Below, one piece after another: positions 17,987-27,524 of a stretch of DNA of 64,000 nucleotides; positions within the stretch are counted from its first letter, which is position 1; each line of letters begins with the position of its first letter. Position numbers and translations under genes: made by a program. The notes beneath the pieces are model-generated. The model was not told the DNA's origin and searched no databases. It saw nothing but the letters and a program-made list of their open reading frames with translations. Origin of the DNA: Selenomonas sp. TAMA-11512 (GTDB taxonomy: Bacteria > Bacillota > Negativicutes > Selenomonadales > Selenomonadaceae); the NCBI RefSeq assembly GCF_037076525.1, contig NZ_AP029018.1, forward strand, positions 310,001 through 374,000. Direction: 5' to 3'.

Positions 17987-18146
17987 ATATGTAGTCGCTC
18001 GCAGAGAATATCGATACGGAGATGAAGTGTTTTTGAAAGCAAAAGGAATTTCAGTAAAATTTTGTTTGATTTTGTAAAATCTCCCATTTTATTTCATAAA
18101 AATAAAAGGATCTTACGAAAAAATTGCTTAAATAAGTGAAATTTTA

Positions 18147-18175
18147 TTGAATTTATTTACTCTTTATGTTATTGT
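18147..18175 (+). promoter_or_regulatory. candidate promoter of the AlbA_2 gene
   Basis: TTGAAT, 17 bases, TATTGT, in a very AT-rich stretch (17990-18195) unlike the flanks. Nothing else is visible in the gap. Confidence 0.35.
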
Positions 18176-18199
18176 TTTGTTTAAATAGGAGAAAATAAA

Positions 18200-19672
18200 A
18201 TGATAACAGAAGATCTTGTCGAATTGACGAAATGGATTTTACAAAAGAAAACGGAAACGCAGACCTTGGAGGTCAAAAGCGCGCGTGACGGCTGTCCCAA
18301 ACGTCTCTATGATACGCTGTCGAGCTTTTCCAACCAGGACGGGGGCGGTGTGCTCTTTTTTGGGATTGATGAATCCCAAGGCTTTGCGCTTGTCGGCGTC
18401 TATGATTTGCATGATCTGCAAAAGAAGGTCGTGGAGCAGTGCCAACAGATGGAGCCGCCTGTCCGCGCAGTTTTTACGGTAGCTGAGGTGGATGGCGCGG
18501 ATGTGTGCGCGGCGGAGATTCCGGGGCTGGATTTGACGGAACGGCCATGCTATTATAAAGGCTCCGGAAAAGGCAAGGGCTCCTATGTCCGCGTCGGGGA
18601 TTCCGATTTTTGCATGTCGGATTATGAGCTCTATAGCTTCGAGGCTTTTCGCAGACATTTGCATGATGATGAGCGTCCTTTGGAGCGTGCGGATGAACAG
18701 GATTTGCAGCTGGATATGGTCGAGGCCTATTTGCGGGAAAAACAGCGGGAACGTCCCCGCTTTGCACAGCTTCCCGAGGCACGGGCGTATGAGCTGCTGA
18801 ATATACTGCATCAGGGAAAGCCTACGTTGGCCGCACTCATGAATTTTGGCGTCTATCCGCAGGGATTTTTTCCGCAGCTGTGCATTACGGCTGTTGCAGT
18901 GCCAGGCACGGAAATCGGCGACACAGACGAGCAAAATGTCCGATTCCTTGACAATAAGCGAATGGAAGGAACGCTTGCGGATATGTTGGCGGAAGCGATT
19001 GCCTTTTGCCGGCGCAATATGAGATCAAGGGTTGCCATAGACAAGCGTACAGGCGAGCGCAGGGATTTTCCGGAGTATCCTGTCGCGGCAATCCGTGAGG
19101 CTGTGCTGAACGCGCTTATTCATCGCGACTACAGTATACATACGGAAGGGACGCCCATCCAGCTCTGTATGTTTTCGAATCGCATGGAGATTCACAGTCC
19201 AGGGAGTTTGTACGGCCGCATGACGGTCGAGCAGCTGGGCAAGGCGAAGATGGATTTGCGGAATCCGGCACTTGCCGTTATGGCGGAGACGATGACGGAG
19301 GCGGAAAACCGCTATTCGGGCATTCCTACGATGTATAGTGAAATGAAGGCGTTCAATCTTCCCGCGCCGCTCTTTGAAAATCGTCGCAATGAATTTGTCG
19401 TCACGTTTTTTAACGGACGTCAGGAGGCGACGTTGCGTTCCGAGGATGAGCTCCACCCCGGTGCAGAAATTTCTTTGACGGAGTTTTGCAGAACTCCGCG
19501 AACGCGGCGGGAAATTGCCGATTTTCTGGGGCTTCAGACGGCAACGTATGCGTGGAAGCGATATATTGCCCCTCTTCTTGAGAGCGGGGAATTGCAGATG
19601 ACCATCCCGGAAAAACCGAAGAGCAGCAAGCAGCGATATTATGCCTGTGACGAGGCGGATGCCGCGAAGTAA
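18200..19672 (+). CDS. Schlafen/AlbA_2-type ATP-binding regulator-like protein
   Basis: 490 residues. The N-terminal AlbA_2 domain is clear: [15 protein letters not shown] followed by [19 protein letters not shown] (residues about 20-57). The central part has the ATPase-like segment [19 protein letters not shown] (about 300) and [13 protein letters not shown], as in the RecG-like/HATPase_c_4 group. The last 80 residues look like a winged helix ([22 protein letters not shown]). Proteins of this layout are called transcriptional regulators or ATP-dependent helicase-like proteins, but few are studied. It stands between two glycan blocks with its own AT-rich upstream region, so it may have arrived separately. 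Confidence 0.8.
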   Translation: MITEDLVELTKWILQKKTETQTLEVKSARDGCPKRLYDTLSSFSNQDGGGVLFFGIDESQGFALVGVYDLHDLQKKVVEQCQQMEPPVRAVFTVAEVDGADVCAAEIPGLDLTERPCYYKGSGKGKGSYVRVGDSDFCMSDYELYSFEAFRRHLHDDERPLERADEQDLQLDMVEAYLREKQRERPRFAQLPEARAYELLNILHQGKPTLAALMNFGVYPQGFFPQLCITAVAVPGTEIGDTDEQNVRFLDNKRMEGTLADMLAEAIAFCRRNMRSRVAIDKRTGERRDFPEYPVAAIREAVLNALIHRDYSIHTEGTPIQLCMFSNRMEIHSPGSLYGRMTVEQLGKAKMDLRNPALAVMAETMTEAENRYSGIPTMYSEMKAFNLPAPLFENRRNEFVVTFFNGRQEATLRSEDELHPGAEISLTEFCRTPRTRREIADFLGLQTATYAWKRYIAPLLESGELQMTIPEKPKSSKQRYYACDEADAAK

Positions 19673-19703
19673 AGACTTCATGATTTGGAAATGGGGATCG
19701 GAT

Positions 19704-20735
19704 ATGAAAAAAGCGTTGATTACGGGTATTACGGGGCAGGACGGGTCGTATCTCGCGGAGCTCTTGCTGGAAAAAGGCTATGAGGTGCACGGCGTTGTGC
19801 GGAGGCACAGCACGATCTGCACGGAGCGCATAGAGCATTTGCTTTCCGATGCTTCTTTGAGCGAGCGATTTTTCATGCACTACGGCGATTTGACGGATTC
19901 GTCGGGGCTGCAGATGCTGCTGCAGAAGATCCGGCCGGATGAGGTCTACAATCTCGCGGCGCAGTCGCATGTCGCTGTGTCCTTTGAGGTGCCGGAATAT
20001 ACGGCGGAGGCGACGGGTGTCGGCACGCTGAAGCTGTTGGAAGCGGTGCGGCAGGCAGCGCCGAAGGCTCGAGTTTACCAGGCGTCGACGTCGGAGCTCT
20101 TCGGCGGGCTCCCCGGGACGGCTCCGCAGAGCGAGGCGACGCCGTTCTACCCGAAGTCGCCGTACGGGGCGGCAAAGCTCTATTCGTATTGGATTACGGT
20201 GAATTACCGCGAGTCGTACGATATGTTCGCGGCGAACGGAATCCTGTTCAACCATGAGTCGCCGCGTCGGGGAGAGACATTCGTCACGCGCAAAATCACG
20301 ATTGCCGTCGCGAAGATCATGGCGGGAAAGCAGGAGAAGCTGTCGCTCGGCAATCTCAATGCAAAGCGCGACTGGGGCTTCGCGGGAGACTACGTCGAGG
20401 GAATGTGGCGCATCCTGCAGCAGGATGAAGCAAGCGATTATGTCCTCGCGACGAATGAGACGCATACGGTGCGTGAGTTTGTCGAGCTGGCCTTCGCGGA
20501 GGTCGGCGTTGAGATCGAATGGCGCGGCGAGGGCGCAGACGAGAAGGGATACTGCAGGAAGACGGGCAGGCTTCTCGTTGACGTCGATCCGCGATACTTT
20601 CGTCCGGCGGAGGTGGAGCTTCTTTGGGGCGACTCGACGAAGGCGGAGAAAGAGCTCGGCTGGAAGAGAAAGGTCTCTTTCCGGGAGCTCGTCTCGATGA
20701 TGGTGCGCGAAGACGTGAAGAAGTACGGGAAATGA
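19704..20735 (+). CDS. gmd: GDP-mannose 4,6-dehydratase
   Basis: 343 residues from ATG 19704, the usual size; earlier in-frame ATGs overlap the previous gene. [20 protein letters not shown] is the family start, [16 protein letters not shown] follows, and the active site shows STSELFGG and [10 protein letters not shown]. Makes GDP-4-keto-6-deoxy-mannose from GDP-mannose, the first step to GDP-fucose (and GDP-rhamnose). Followed by fcl and manC on the same strand, giving a complete supply line from mannose-1-phosphate. Codon use is as GC-rich as the core genes, unlike the genes to its left. Confidence 0.95.
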   Translation: MKKALITGITGQDGSYLAELLLEKGYEVHGVVRRHSTICTERIEHLLSDASLSERFFMHYGDLTDSSGLQMLLQKIRPDEVYNLAAQSHVAVSFEVPEYTAEATGVGTLKLLEAVRQAAPKARVYQASTSELFGGLPGTAPQSEATPFYPKSPYGAAKLYSYWITVNYRESYDMFAANGILFNHESPRRGETFVTRKITIAVAKIMAGKQEKLSLGNLNAKRDWGFAGDYVEGMWRILQQDEASDYVLATNETHTVREFVELAFAEVGVEIEWRGEGADEKGYCRKTGRLLVDVDPRYFRPAEVELLWGDSTKAEKELGWKRKVSFRELVSMMVREDVKKYGK

Positions 20736-20811
20736 CGCCAGCGTCAAACGGTATGTGCCCTGCATTTTACGAGGGAAACGGCGTTGACATACGTGGCAGA
20801 GGGAATGGGCA

Positions 20812-21753
20812 ATGGATAAAGCATCGAAGATTTATGTCGCGGGTCACAGGGGCATGGTGGGATCCGCCATCGTCCGCGAGCTGGAGCGACAGGGATATGC
20901 GAATGTAATCACGCGCACACACGGGGAGCTGGATCTCATGCGGCAGGCGGAGGTCGAGGCATTCTTCGCGGTGGAACGTCCGGAGTACGTCTTCCTCGCT
21001 GCGGCGAAGGTCGGCGGAATCATCGCTAACAGCAAGGCGCCGGCGGACTTCATGTATGAAAACATGGTGATGCAGATGAACGTCATCCATGCCGCTTGGC
21101 AAAACGGATGCAGAAAGCTGGAATTTCTCGGCTCGTCGTGCATCTATCCGCGTCTCGCGCCGCAGCCAATGAGGGAGAGCTGCCTTTTGACGGCAGCCTT
21201 GGAGGAGACGAACGAGGCGTATGCACTGGCGAAGATTTCGGGGCTCAAGTACTGCTCCTATCTGCACCGCCAATACGGGGCAGATTTCATTTCCGTCATG
21301 CCGACGAATCTCTACGGACCGAAGGACAATTACCACCCGGAGCATAGTCATGTGCTTCCCGCGCTCATCCGACGCTTTCACGAGGCGAAGGAGACGGGCG
21401 CGCAGTCTGTCACGTGCTGGGGGGACGGGAGTCCGCTGCGGGAGTTCCTCTACGTAGATGACCTTGCGAATCTTTGCGTGTTCCTCATGGAGCAATACAG
21501 CGGCGAGGAGACGGTCAACGCCGGTACGGGCAGAGAGATTACCATCAAGGCGCTGGCGGAGACAGTCGCCCGCGTAGTCGGCTACGGCGGGGAAATCCGC
21601 TGGGATACGAGCAAGCCGAACGGTACGCCGCGCAAGCTCCTCGACGTATCCAAGGCGGCGGCTCTGGGCTGGCGGTATAAGACGGAGTTGGAAGACGGTA
21701 TCCGTATGGCGTACAGGGATTTTTTGGAAAATCCCATGCGAGCGGAGAGATGA
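20812..21753 (+). CDS. fcl: GDP-L-fucose synthase
   Basis: 313 residues. YVAGHRGMVGSAIVRELE is the cofactor-binding start, FLGSSCIYPRLAPQP and the ALAKISGLKYC segment (Tyr-x-x-x-Lys) form the active site, and PTNLYGPKDNYHPEHSHVLPALIRRF is characteristic of the family. It epimerises at C3 and C5 and reduces C4 of the Gmd product. Ends one base before manC. The fucose can be used by the GT11 enzyme at 9896. Confidence 0.95.
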   Translation: MDKASKIYVAGHRGMVGSAIVRELERQGYANVITRTHGELDLMRQAEVEAFFAVERPEYVFLAAAKVGGIIANSKAPADFMYENMVMQMNVIHAAWQNGCRKLEFLGSSCIYPRLAPQPMRESCLLTAALEETNEAYALAKISGLKYCSYLHRQYGADFISVMPTNLYGPKDNYHPEHSHVLPALIRRFHEAKETGAQSVTCWGDGSPLREFLYVDDLANLCVFLMEQYSGEETVNAGTGREITIKALAETVARVVGYGGEIRWDTSKPNGTPRKLLDVSKAAALGWRYKTELEDGIRMAYRDFLENPMRAER

Positions 21754-21754
21754 T

Positions 21755-23068
21755 ATGCAGATTGTGCTTTTGTCGGGCGGTTCGGGAAAGCGCCTATGGC
21801 CGCTGTCCAATGAGATACGCTCGAAGCAGTTCATTCCGATTTTCAAGCAGGTGGACGGCTCGTACCTTTCCATGGCGCAGCGCGTCTATCGACAGATACG
21901 GACGGCGCTGCCGGAGGCGCGGGTCACGGTCGCGACATCGAAATCCCAAGTGGCGGCACTGCGCCATCAGCTGGGCGATGATGTCCGCATATCGGTGGAG
22001 CCCTGCCGACGCGATACGTTTCCGGCGATCGTGCTCGTGAGCGCATACCTGAAGGATGTCTGCCGCGTTTCGGAAGAGGAGCCCATCGCGGTTTGCCCCG
22101 TCGATCCCTATGTGGAGGCGCACTATTTCCGTCAGGTGGGAGAGCTTGCGCGCATGGCGAAGGACGGCATGGGAAATCTTGCTCTGATGGGCATTGAGCC
22201 GACATATCCGAGCGCGAAATACGGATATATCGTCCCGCGCACAGGGGATCGCGTCGCGCAAGTGGATTCGTTCGTCGAAAAGCCGGATGAAAAACGTGCC
22301 GAGGAGCTTATTCAAAAAGGCGCGCTATGGAACAGCGGCGTCTTTGCCTATCGGCTGGGATATGTGCTGGAGACGGCGCATCGTCTGCTCCGGTTTTCCG
22401 GGTATGACGATCTCTATGCGAACTATGCCGAGCTTTCGAAGATCAGCTTCGACTATGCCGTTGCGGAAAAGGAGTCCGATATCTCCGTACTGCGCTATCG
22501 CGGCACGTGGAAGGACCTCGGGACGTGGAACACGTTCACGGAAATCATGGAAACGCCGAGCATCGGCGATGTGACCATGGATGAGGACTGCCGGAGCGTG
22601 CATGTCGTCAACGAGCTGGACGTGCCGCTCCTGTGCATGGGGCTGCAGGATATTGTCGTGGCGGCAAGTCCCGACGGGATTCTCGTCTCCGATAAGTCGC
22701 ATTCCAGCTATATCAAGCCGTACGTGGACGGGATGGACTCGCAGCTTCGCATCGCGGAGAAGAGCTGGGGAGAGTTTCGCGTCATTGATGTCGGGAATGA
22801 GAGCATGACGATCCGCGTCACGCTGCATCCGGGGCACGCGATGAATTATCACAGCCACACGCGGCGAAGCGAGGTGTGGACGGTCATCGAGGGACATGGG
22901 ACAGCGACGGTGGACGGCGTCGAACGCCGAATCCAAGCGGGAGACACTGTGGAGATACCCGTCGGCGCAAGGCATACGGTCTCCGCGGGAGAATGCACGC
23001 TGAAGCTCATCGAGGTGCAGGTGGGGAAGGATATCTCCGTAGAGGATAAAGTGAAGTGGCGGAGATAA
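21755..23068 (+). CDS. manC: mannose-1-phosphate guanylyltransferase (type II, with cupin domain)
   Basis: 437 residues. The N-terminus carries the nucleotidyltransferase loop LLSGGSGKRLWPLS and the sugar-binding FVEKPDEKRAEEL near residue 174. The C-terminal 110 residues form a cupin domain (NYHSHTRRSEVWTVIEGHG), the mannose-6-phosphate isomerase half in bifunctional members. Slightly shorter than bifunctional ManC/AlgA, so isomerase activity is uncertain; a separate ManA is encoded at 52715. The last 63 bases were copied to 25248, marking the edge of a duplication. Confidence 0.92.
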   Translation: MQIVLLSGGSGKRLWPLSNEIRSKQFIPIFKQVDGSYLSMAQRVYRQIRTALPEARVTVATSKSQVAALRHQLGDDVRISVEPCRRDTFPAIVLVSAYLKDVCRVSEEEPIAVCPVDPYVEAHYFRQVGELARMAKDGMGNLALMGIEPTYPSAKYGYIVPRTGDRVAQVDSFVEKPDEKRAEELIQKGALWNSGVFAYRLGYVLETAHRLLRFSGYDDLYANYAELSKISFDYAVAEKESDISVLRYRGTWKDLGTWNTFTEIMETPSIGDVTMDEDCRSVHVVNELDVPLLCMGLQDIVVAASPDGILVSDKSHSSYIKPYVDGMDSQLRIAEKSWGEFRVIDVGNESMTIRVTLHPGHAMNYHSHTRRSEVWTVIEGHGTATVDGVERRIQAGDTVEIPVGARHTVSAGECTLKLIEVQVGKDISVEDKVKWRR

Positions 23069-23080
23069 GGAAAGAATTTT

Positions 23081-23193
23081 ACCATGAAACCCCAAGAGGT
23101 CAAGCCGAAGGAGCAGACCGATTGGCCAGGTTTCTGTAAAGACGAGGCGCACAATGTCCGCAAAGCGGACGTTTGTGCGTGTAGCTTGCAACC
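23081..23193 (+). repeat. structured repeat, copy a
   Basis: Member of a dispersed family also at 25338, 34891 (reverse) and 42081 (reverse). A hairpin (about 23147-23180) has inner stem GTCCGC/GCGGAC with AAA loop and outer stem GCGCACAA/TTGTGCGT. An open frame of 37 codons from the ATG at 23084 runs through it and is kept in copy b, but there is no sign that it is a real protein. Confidence 0.75.
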
Positions 23194-23211
23194 GTAATGA
23201 GGTGATGATAG

Positions 23212-23320
23212 TGAAACTTTATAGATTTCTGTATGAAGTCTTTAGAAAAATAAACTTCTTTTTGGAAAAAATCTATGGCAGACTGCAAAAAGAGTATTGT
23301 CTTGTAGGAGATGGCAGCAG
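23212..23320 (+). pseudogene. 5' fragment of acetyltransferase A
   Basis: The first 37 codons of the gene at 25468 ([12 protein letters not shown] then [15 protein letters not shown]) end abruptly at 23320, and a different, full acetyltransferase starts at 23336. A truncated remnant left by the duplication or by recombination inside it. Confidence 0.85.
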
Positions 23321-23335
23321 TGCGAAGGGATGAAT

Positions 23336-23932
23336 ATGGAACTTTTATTATATAAATTGCTTAGAAAAATCTATTTTATGCTTGGGCGTGCGCATGATTG
23401 TTATAATAAGCAATTCTGTCTGGCAGGAGAGAAAGCAAAATTTTATCATTCATCCAAGGTTATCAATGTAACGGGTAAGAAAGAGAATATTCGCGTTGGG
23501 CAGAATTGCCATATTTATGGGGAATTGCTAATACAGTCTTATGGAGGTAGAATTGTTATTGGCGACGATTGCTTTGTCGGGCAAGGGACTAGAATTTGGT
23601 CGGAGAAAGAGATAAGAATTGGTAATCATGTGCTGATTTCACATAACGTTGATATTCATGACAGCAATGATCATCCATTAGATTCGACGGAGCGCCATCA
23701 ACAATTCATAAACATTGTGGAAAAGGGGGAACAGTCAGGATTTGATATAAAAAGAGGGGCTGTTTTGATTGAAGATGATGTATGGATTGGATTCGGTTCT
23801 TGCATCATGAAGGGGGTAACCATTGGAAAAGGAGCTGTTATTGCAGCACACAGCATTGTGACAAAAGATGTGCCGGCTTATACCGTGATGGGAAATCCGA
23901 CAGCCGACATACTGAAAAGAGAACTCTCGTAA
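23336..23932 (+). CDS. hexapeptide acyltransferase (copy A1)
   Basis: 198 residues from ATG 23336, with AAGGGA five bases upstream. Left-handed beta-helix repeats run from GQNCHIYGELL through GDDCFVGQGTRIWS and GNHVLISHNVDIHDSNDHPLD to GVTIGKGAVIAAHSIVTKDVPAYTVMGNP, the pattern of sugar O- or N-acetyltransferases. The histidine of HNVDIHD is the expected catalytic base region. AT-rich codons set it apart from manC. A related intact gene (A2, 25468) is about two thirds similar by eye. The acceptor sugar is unknown. Confidence 0.85.
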   Translation: MELLLYKLLRKIYFMLGRAHDCYNKQFCLAGEKAKFYHSSKVINVTGKKENIRVGQNCHIYGELLIQSYGGRIVIGDDCFVGQGTRIWSEKEIRIGNHVLISHNVDIHDSNDHPLDSTERHQQFINIVEKGEQSGFDIKRGAVLIEDDVWIGFGSCIMKGVTIGKGAVIAAHSIVTKDVPAYTVMGNPTADILKRELS

Positions 23933-23964
23933 GTCGACGAGATGCATAGAGAAAGAGGTGTGCC

Positions 23965-24598
23965 GTGCTATCATCGATGATCCGTTTTCTGAAAAAGCAT
24001 ATAGGATATAATATATATAGAGAGAACTCTCCAAGAAGCCTTATTTGATGGAGGCGGGAAAGGGGACGGTGCTTTTAGACGCTGTCCGTATACGTCAGGA
24101 TGATCCGATTGATACATGTAGAATTTTCCTTGGAGAAAACTCGGTGATTGGTGCATAATTTATTTTTGAATCCCGTGAAGGGAGTATCCATGTAGGTAGT
24201 CGAATCTATATAGGAGAATGGGTAAATCTGATTGCAAGGAGCCCGATCACGATAGGAGATGATGCGATCCCTGCTTGGGGAACAACGCTCTATAACCATG
24301 ACTCACACAGCAAGGATTGGAGAGCGCGATCAAAGATATTCAAGAGGCAAGAGAGAATATTCTTGTCGGACGAAAACAAGTGAACGGCAAGGACTGGGCC
24401 ACGGTTCAAAGCGCACCGATACGGATCGGCGATAAAGCGTGGATAGGGATGAATTCCTTGGTTTTAAAAGGCGTTACGATTGGCGAGGGTGCAATCATCG
24501 GCGCAGGATCTGTAGCAGCAAGTGATATTCCGTCTTGGACAGTGGCTGTCGGCAATCCAGCGCACGTTGTAAAAGAAATTCCCCATGAAGGAGAATAG
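23965..24598 (+). pseudogene. acetyltransferase B1, frameshifted
   Basis: Aligns along its whole length with the intact gene at 26115. The start (RFLKK.IGYNIYRE) is in frame, then two extra bases after the Arg-Glu codons shift it into an early stop, a second stop falls where the intact gene reads Cys-Asn-Phe (24151), and further changes break the middle. The last 93 codons ([28 protein letters not shown], from 24317) remain open but lack a start. No function expected. Confidence 0.9.
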
Positions 24599-24700
24599 AT
24601 GATGAAGTGTGCAATATGTCGGACGGAGATGAAGGACTTTGAGCGCAGAAGTCTTTTGGAGCAGGACTACACGGATATCAAGGGACAGCTGATCAAATAG
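24599..24700 (+). pseudogene. methyltransferase C1, internal deletion
   Basis: The first 14 codons (KCAICRTEMKDFER) and the last dozen (RSLLEQDYTDIKGQLIK) of the gene type seen at 26751-27515 are joined in frame, leaving a 33-34 codon open frame with two cysteines. The bulk, about 660 bases, is gone. It starts 1-4 bases after the acetyltransferase stop, as in the other copy. Confidence 0.8.
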
Positions 24701-24724
24701 GATACGATCATGGGAGGTGGGTTA

Positions 24725-25245
24725 AGGAATGTTTTATTTGTCATTATGACATGAAATGCGTCGATACAAAGAATCAAATGGTATCATTGTGGCTCATGTG
24801 GATTATATTCCGCAGGGATGAAGTCCGGGGAATCCGTTGCAGAAGAGGAGCTCATAGACTTCTTGGAGGCGCTGCGGCGAGGGAATTACCGTAAGATTAT
24901 GACGTGCCTGAAACACCACCTTCCGAAAGCCGGTGAAGTGCGAGGGTAGGATATTGGCTGCGCACGCGGATAGTTCGTATGGGGAGAAGATGGACGGAAT
25001 CGAGCCGGAGACGAAATTTTTTGAGCTTACCAAGCCTTGTGGAAATTATGTGGTGAAAGGGCTTTTTTCACAGGATTTCAATCCGCTGGAAGACAACGGC
25101 TCTCCTTAGGAAGTGTGATTTCATCATCTTCAATGATGTGCCGGAGCATATTCCTGATGTTGACAGGACAGTCCAAGCTTGCAGGACACTGTTAAAGCCT
25201 CGCGGACTATTGATTGTCAATTGTCCTGATAATCAGGGACATTAT
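24725..25245 (+). pseudogene. second methyltransferase (D), multiple frameshifts
   Basis: Pieces in different frames spell a class I SAM methyltransferase: a cysteine-rich start (CFICHYDMKCVDTKNQ), a SAM motif (DIGCAHA), GIEPETKFFELTK, a DFIIFNDVPEHIPDVDRT post-motif and LLKPRGLLIVNCPDNQGHYF. Stops and frame changes separate them (for example a stop before DIGCAHA and another after NGSP). The reading is by eye. It is absent from the second half of the duplication, which ends in this gene at 25248. Confidence 0.75.
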
Positions 25246-25247
25246 TT

Positions 25248-25577
25248 CACGCTGAAGCTCATCGAGGTACAGGTGGGGAAGGATATCTCCGTAGAAGACA
25301 AGGTGAAGTGAACGAGCCTGTGAAAGGAAAGAATTTTACCATGAAACCCCAAGAGGTCAAGCCGAAGGAGCAGACCGATTGGCCAGGTTTCTGTAAAGAC
25401 GAGGTGCACAATGTCCGCAAAGCGGACGTTTGTGCGTGTAGCTTACAATCGTAATGAGGTGATGATAGTGAAACTTTATAGATTTCTGTATGAAGTCTTT
25501 AGAAAAATGAACTTCTTTTTGGGAAAAATCTATGGCAGATTGCAAAAAGAGTATTGTCTTGTAGGAGATAGCAGCAG
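25248..25577 (+). repeat. long direct repeat, copy 2
   Basis: Matches 22996-23320. The first 63 bases are the manC tail without the gene in front, followed by an intergenic stretch and the start of acetyltransferase A2. The junction with the methyltransferase relic at about 25248 is the duplication endpoint. Confidence 0.9.
25338..25450 (+). repeat. structured repeat, copy b
   Basis: Same element as copy a with only a few substitutions. Inner stem 25413-25427 (GTCCGC/AAA/GCGGAC). It lies 18 bases before the start of acetyltransferase A2. Confidence 0.75.
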
Positions 25578-26058
25578 GTTTTATTCCTCATCGGTTGTGC
25601 ACAATCTGTCTGGAGAAAAAGAGAATATCTGTCTCGGTCGGAATTGTCATGTGCGCGGTGAATTGCTCGTCTTTCCATATGACGGAAAAATTTCCATCGG
25701 GGATGATTGCTATATTGGTGAAGGGACGCGTATTTGGTCTGAAAAGAGCATTCGGATCGGAAATCATGTGTTGCTGGCACACAATGTGGATATTCACGAT
25801 TGCAACGATCATCCGGTGGATGCAGAGGAGCGTCATCGTCATTTTCAAACCATCGTAACAAAAGGTTTTTCTCAAGATTTTGACCTGAAGGGGAGAGGAG
25901 TAACCATTGAAGACGACGTGTGGGTCGGTTTTGGCGCGTGCATTATGAAAGGCGTCACCATAGGCAGAGGAGCGATTGTCGCAGCGCATGCGGTTGTAAC
26001 AAAGGATGTGCCTCCATATGCGGTCGTTGGCGGAAACCCAGCGCAGAAAATCAAATAG
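25468..26058 (+). CDS. hexapeptide acyltransferase (copy A2)
   Basis: 196 residues. The GTG at 25468 is preferred because GAGGTGA lies just upstream at the right distance; the ATG at 25462 is too close to that site. Beta-helix repeats as in A1: [87 protein letters not shown]. Related to CysE/WbbJ-type sugar acetyltransferases. The second copy of the cassette begins here. The acceptor is unknown. Confidence 0.88.
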   Translation: MKLYRFLYEVFRKMNFFLGKIYGRLQKEYCLVGDSSRFYSSSVVHNLSGEKENICLGRNCHVRGELLVFPYDGKISIGDDCYIGEGTRIWSEKSIRIGNHVLLAHNVDIHDCNDHPVDAEERHRHFQTIVTKGFSQDFDLKGRGVTIEDDVWVGFGACIMKGVTIGRGAIVAAHAVVTKDVPPYAVVGGNPAQKIK

Positions 26059-26114
26059 AAGAAAATGATTGCTGAAAATCTAAAACACGCTGATGAAGAA
26101 GGGGCGGGCACGAT

Positions 26115-26747
26115 ATGTTGTCACAGGTCATTCGATGGCTAAAAAAGAATATGTGTTATAATATATACCGTGAGCTTTCCAAGAAACCGTATCTTATGAC
26201 GGTTGGTGATGGAACGGTGATTCTCGACTCCACTTACGTGAGACAAAATGTACCGGTTGAAAAGTGCAGGATTTTTATTGGTGAAAACTCGATGATCGGC
26301 TGCAATTTTATTTTTGAATCTGATGGGGGAAGTATATCCGTTGGAAGCAAAACTTACATCGGTGCAGGTACGCATTTGATCTCACGAAGCTCGATCAGCA
26401 TTGGGGATGATGTGACGATTGCGTGGGGAGTGTGGATTTATGACCATGACTCACATTCGCTCGACTGGCGGAACCGCGCTGACGACATACAGTCAGTGTT
26501 GGAGGATTACCGCGCGGGGCGAAATATCATTGCGAGCAAGGATTGGTCATGTGTAAACAGCGAGCCGATAAAGATATGCGATAAGGCGTGGATTGGCATG
26601 AATGTCATCCTGTTAAAAGGCATTACGGTCGGAGAGGGGGCTGTCGTCGGGGCGGGCTCCGTTGTCGCAGGGGATATCCCGCCGTGGACGGTAGCTGTTG
26701 GAAACCCGGCACGAGTAGTAAAAGAAATTCCCCATGAAGGAGAATAG
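26115..26747 (+). CDS. hexapeptide acyltransferase (copy B2)
   Basis: 210 residues, the intact version of B1. The beta-helix runs from GENSMIGCNFIFESDGGSISVGSKTYIGAGTHLIS to [46 protein letters not shown]; the catalytic His segment is IYDHDSHSLDW. Family: sugar acetyltransferases with a loop between helix coils. The ATG is 56 bases after A2. Its decayed partner (B1) and a 3' relic at 9604 show that this gene type has been copied and lost repeatedly in this region. Confidence 0.88.
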   Translation: MLSQVIRWLKKNMCYNIYRELSKKPYLMTVGDGTVILDSTYVRQNVPVEKCRIFIGENSMIGCNFIFESDGGSISVGSKTYIGAGTHLISRSSISIGDDVTIAWGVWIYDHDSHSLDWRNRADDIQSVLEDYRAGRNIIASKDWSCVNSEPIKICDKAWIGMNVILLKGITVGEGAVVGAGSVVAGDIPPWTVAVGNPARVVKEIPHEGE

Positions 26748-26750
26748 ACG

Positions 26751-27515
26751 ATGAAATGTGCGATATGCCAAGCGGATATGAAGGATTTTGAGAGGGGCAG
26801 TATTCTGAAGAAATACGATGTTCAGTACTATCGATACCCGTCGTGTGGGTTTGTATGTACGGAGAAGTCATACTGGCTGGAGAAGCGTATTCAAATGCGA
26901 TCTGCGATGCGAATATCGGGATGATGACGCGCAATATGTACCTCCGGTCTGCCGTGGATGCGATTTTGAGACTTTGTATTTCGTAGGCGCAATCGTACCT
27001 TGACTATGGCGGCGGATACGGCGTCTTCACGCGGGTGATGCGGGATCTCGGATATCCGTTTGAGTGGTATGATAAGTTTTGTGCGAATCTATTTGCTAAA
27101 CACCACGAGAAGACACGGTCACATTACGATGTTGTGACTGCTTTTGGGTTGTTTGAGCACCTGTCGCAGCCTGAAACGGAAAACGCTGATATCATGGAGT
27201 TGGGGAATATTATCATCACGACGACGCTGATTGACGACGATTCGCCTCATGTGGATGATTGGTGGTACTATGTGCCTCTTCATGGGCAGCATATTTCACA
27301 TTTTATGCGAGAAAATCCATGCAGGTGTTGGCAAAGACATACAACCGTCATTATGTAGGGACAAGGGATATCCATCTGTTTACAAAGGAGAATGTCCCAG
27401 AATGGAAATTGAAGCTTTGCTGCAGCAGACTGCGTTGTCTTATTCATCGTTTTGGAAGCGCGGCAGTCTTTTGGAGCGGGACTACACAGATATCACGGGT
27501 CAGCTGCTTAAATAG
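26751..27515 (+). pseudogene. methyltransferase C2, frameshifted
   Basis: Begins with a cysteine-rich start (KCAICQADMKDFERGS..) and then shows QSYLDYGGGYGVFTRVMRDLGYPFEWYDKF, VVTAFGLFEHLSQPE and HVDDWWYYVPLHGQHISHF, the outline of a Methyltransf_23-type SAM enzyme. The frame changes around 26830-26900 and again near 27310, with a stop before the SAM motif at about 26984. It ends with the same block (DYTDITGQLLK) as the other cassette relics. Confidence 0.85.
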
Positions 27516-27524
27516 GCCGCGATT

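Larger units (their letters stand above)
22996..23320 (+). repeat. long direct repeat, copy 1
   Basis: Near-identical to 25248-25577. It covers the manC 3' end, the hairpin repeat at 23081, and the first 37 codons of an acetyltransferase. The two copies differ at a few bases, plus some inserted bases after the manC tail of copy 2. It marks a tandem duplication of about 2.25 kb. Confidence 0.9.

Noticed and set aside
19410-20765. A 451-codon minus-strand frame over gmd and the AlbA_2 end
   Set aside because: It crosses the boundary of two real plus-strand genes and reads as arginine-rich noise.
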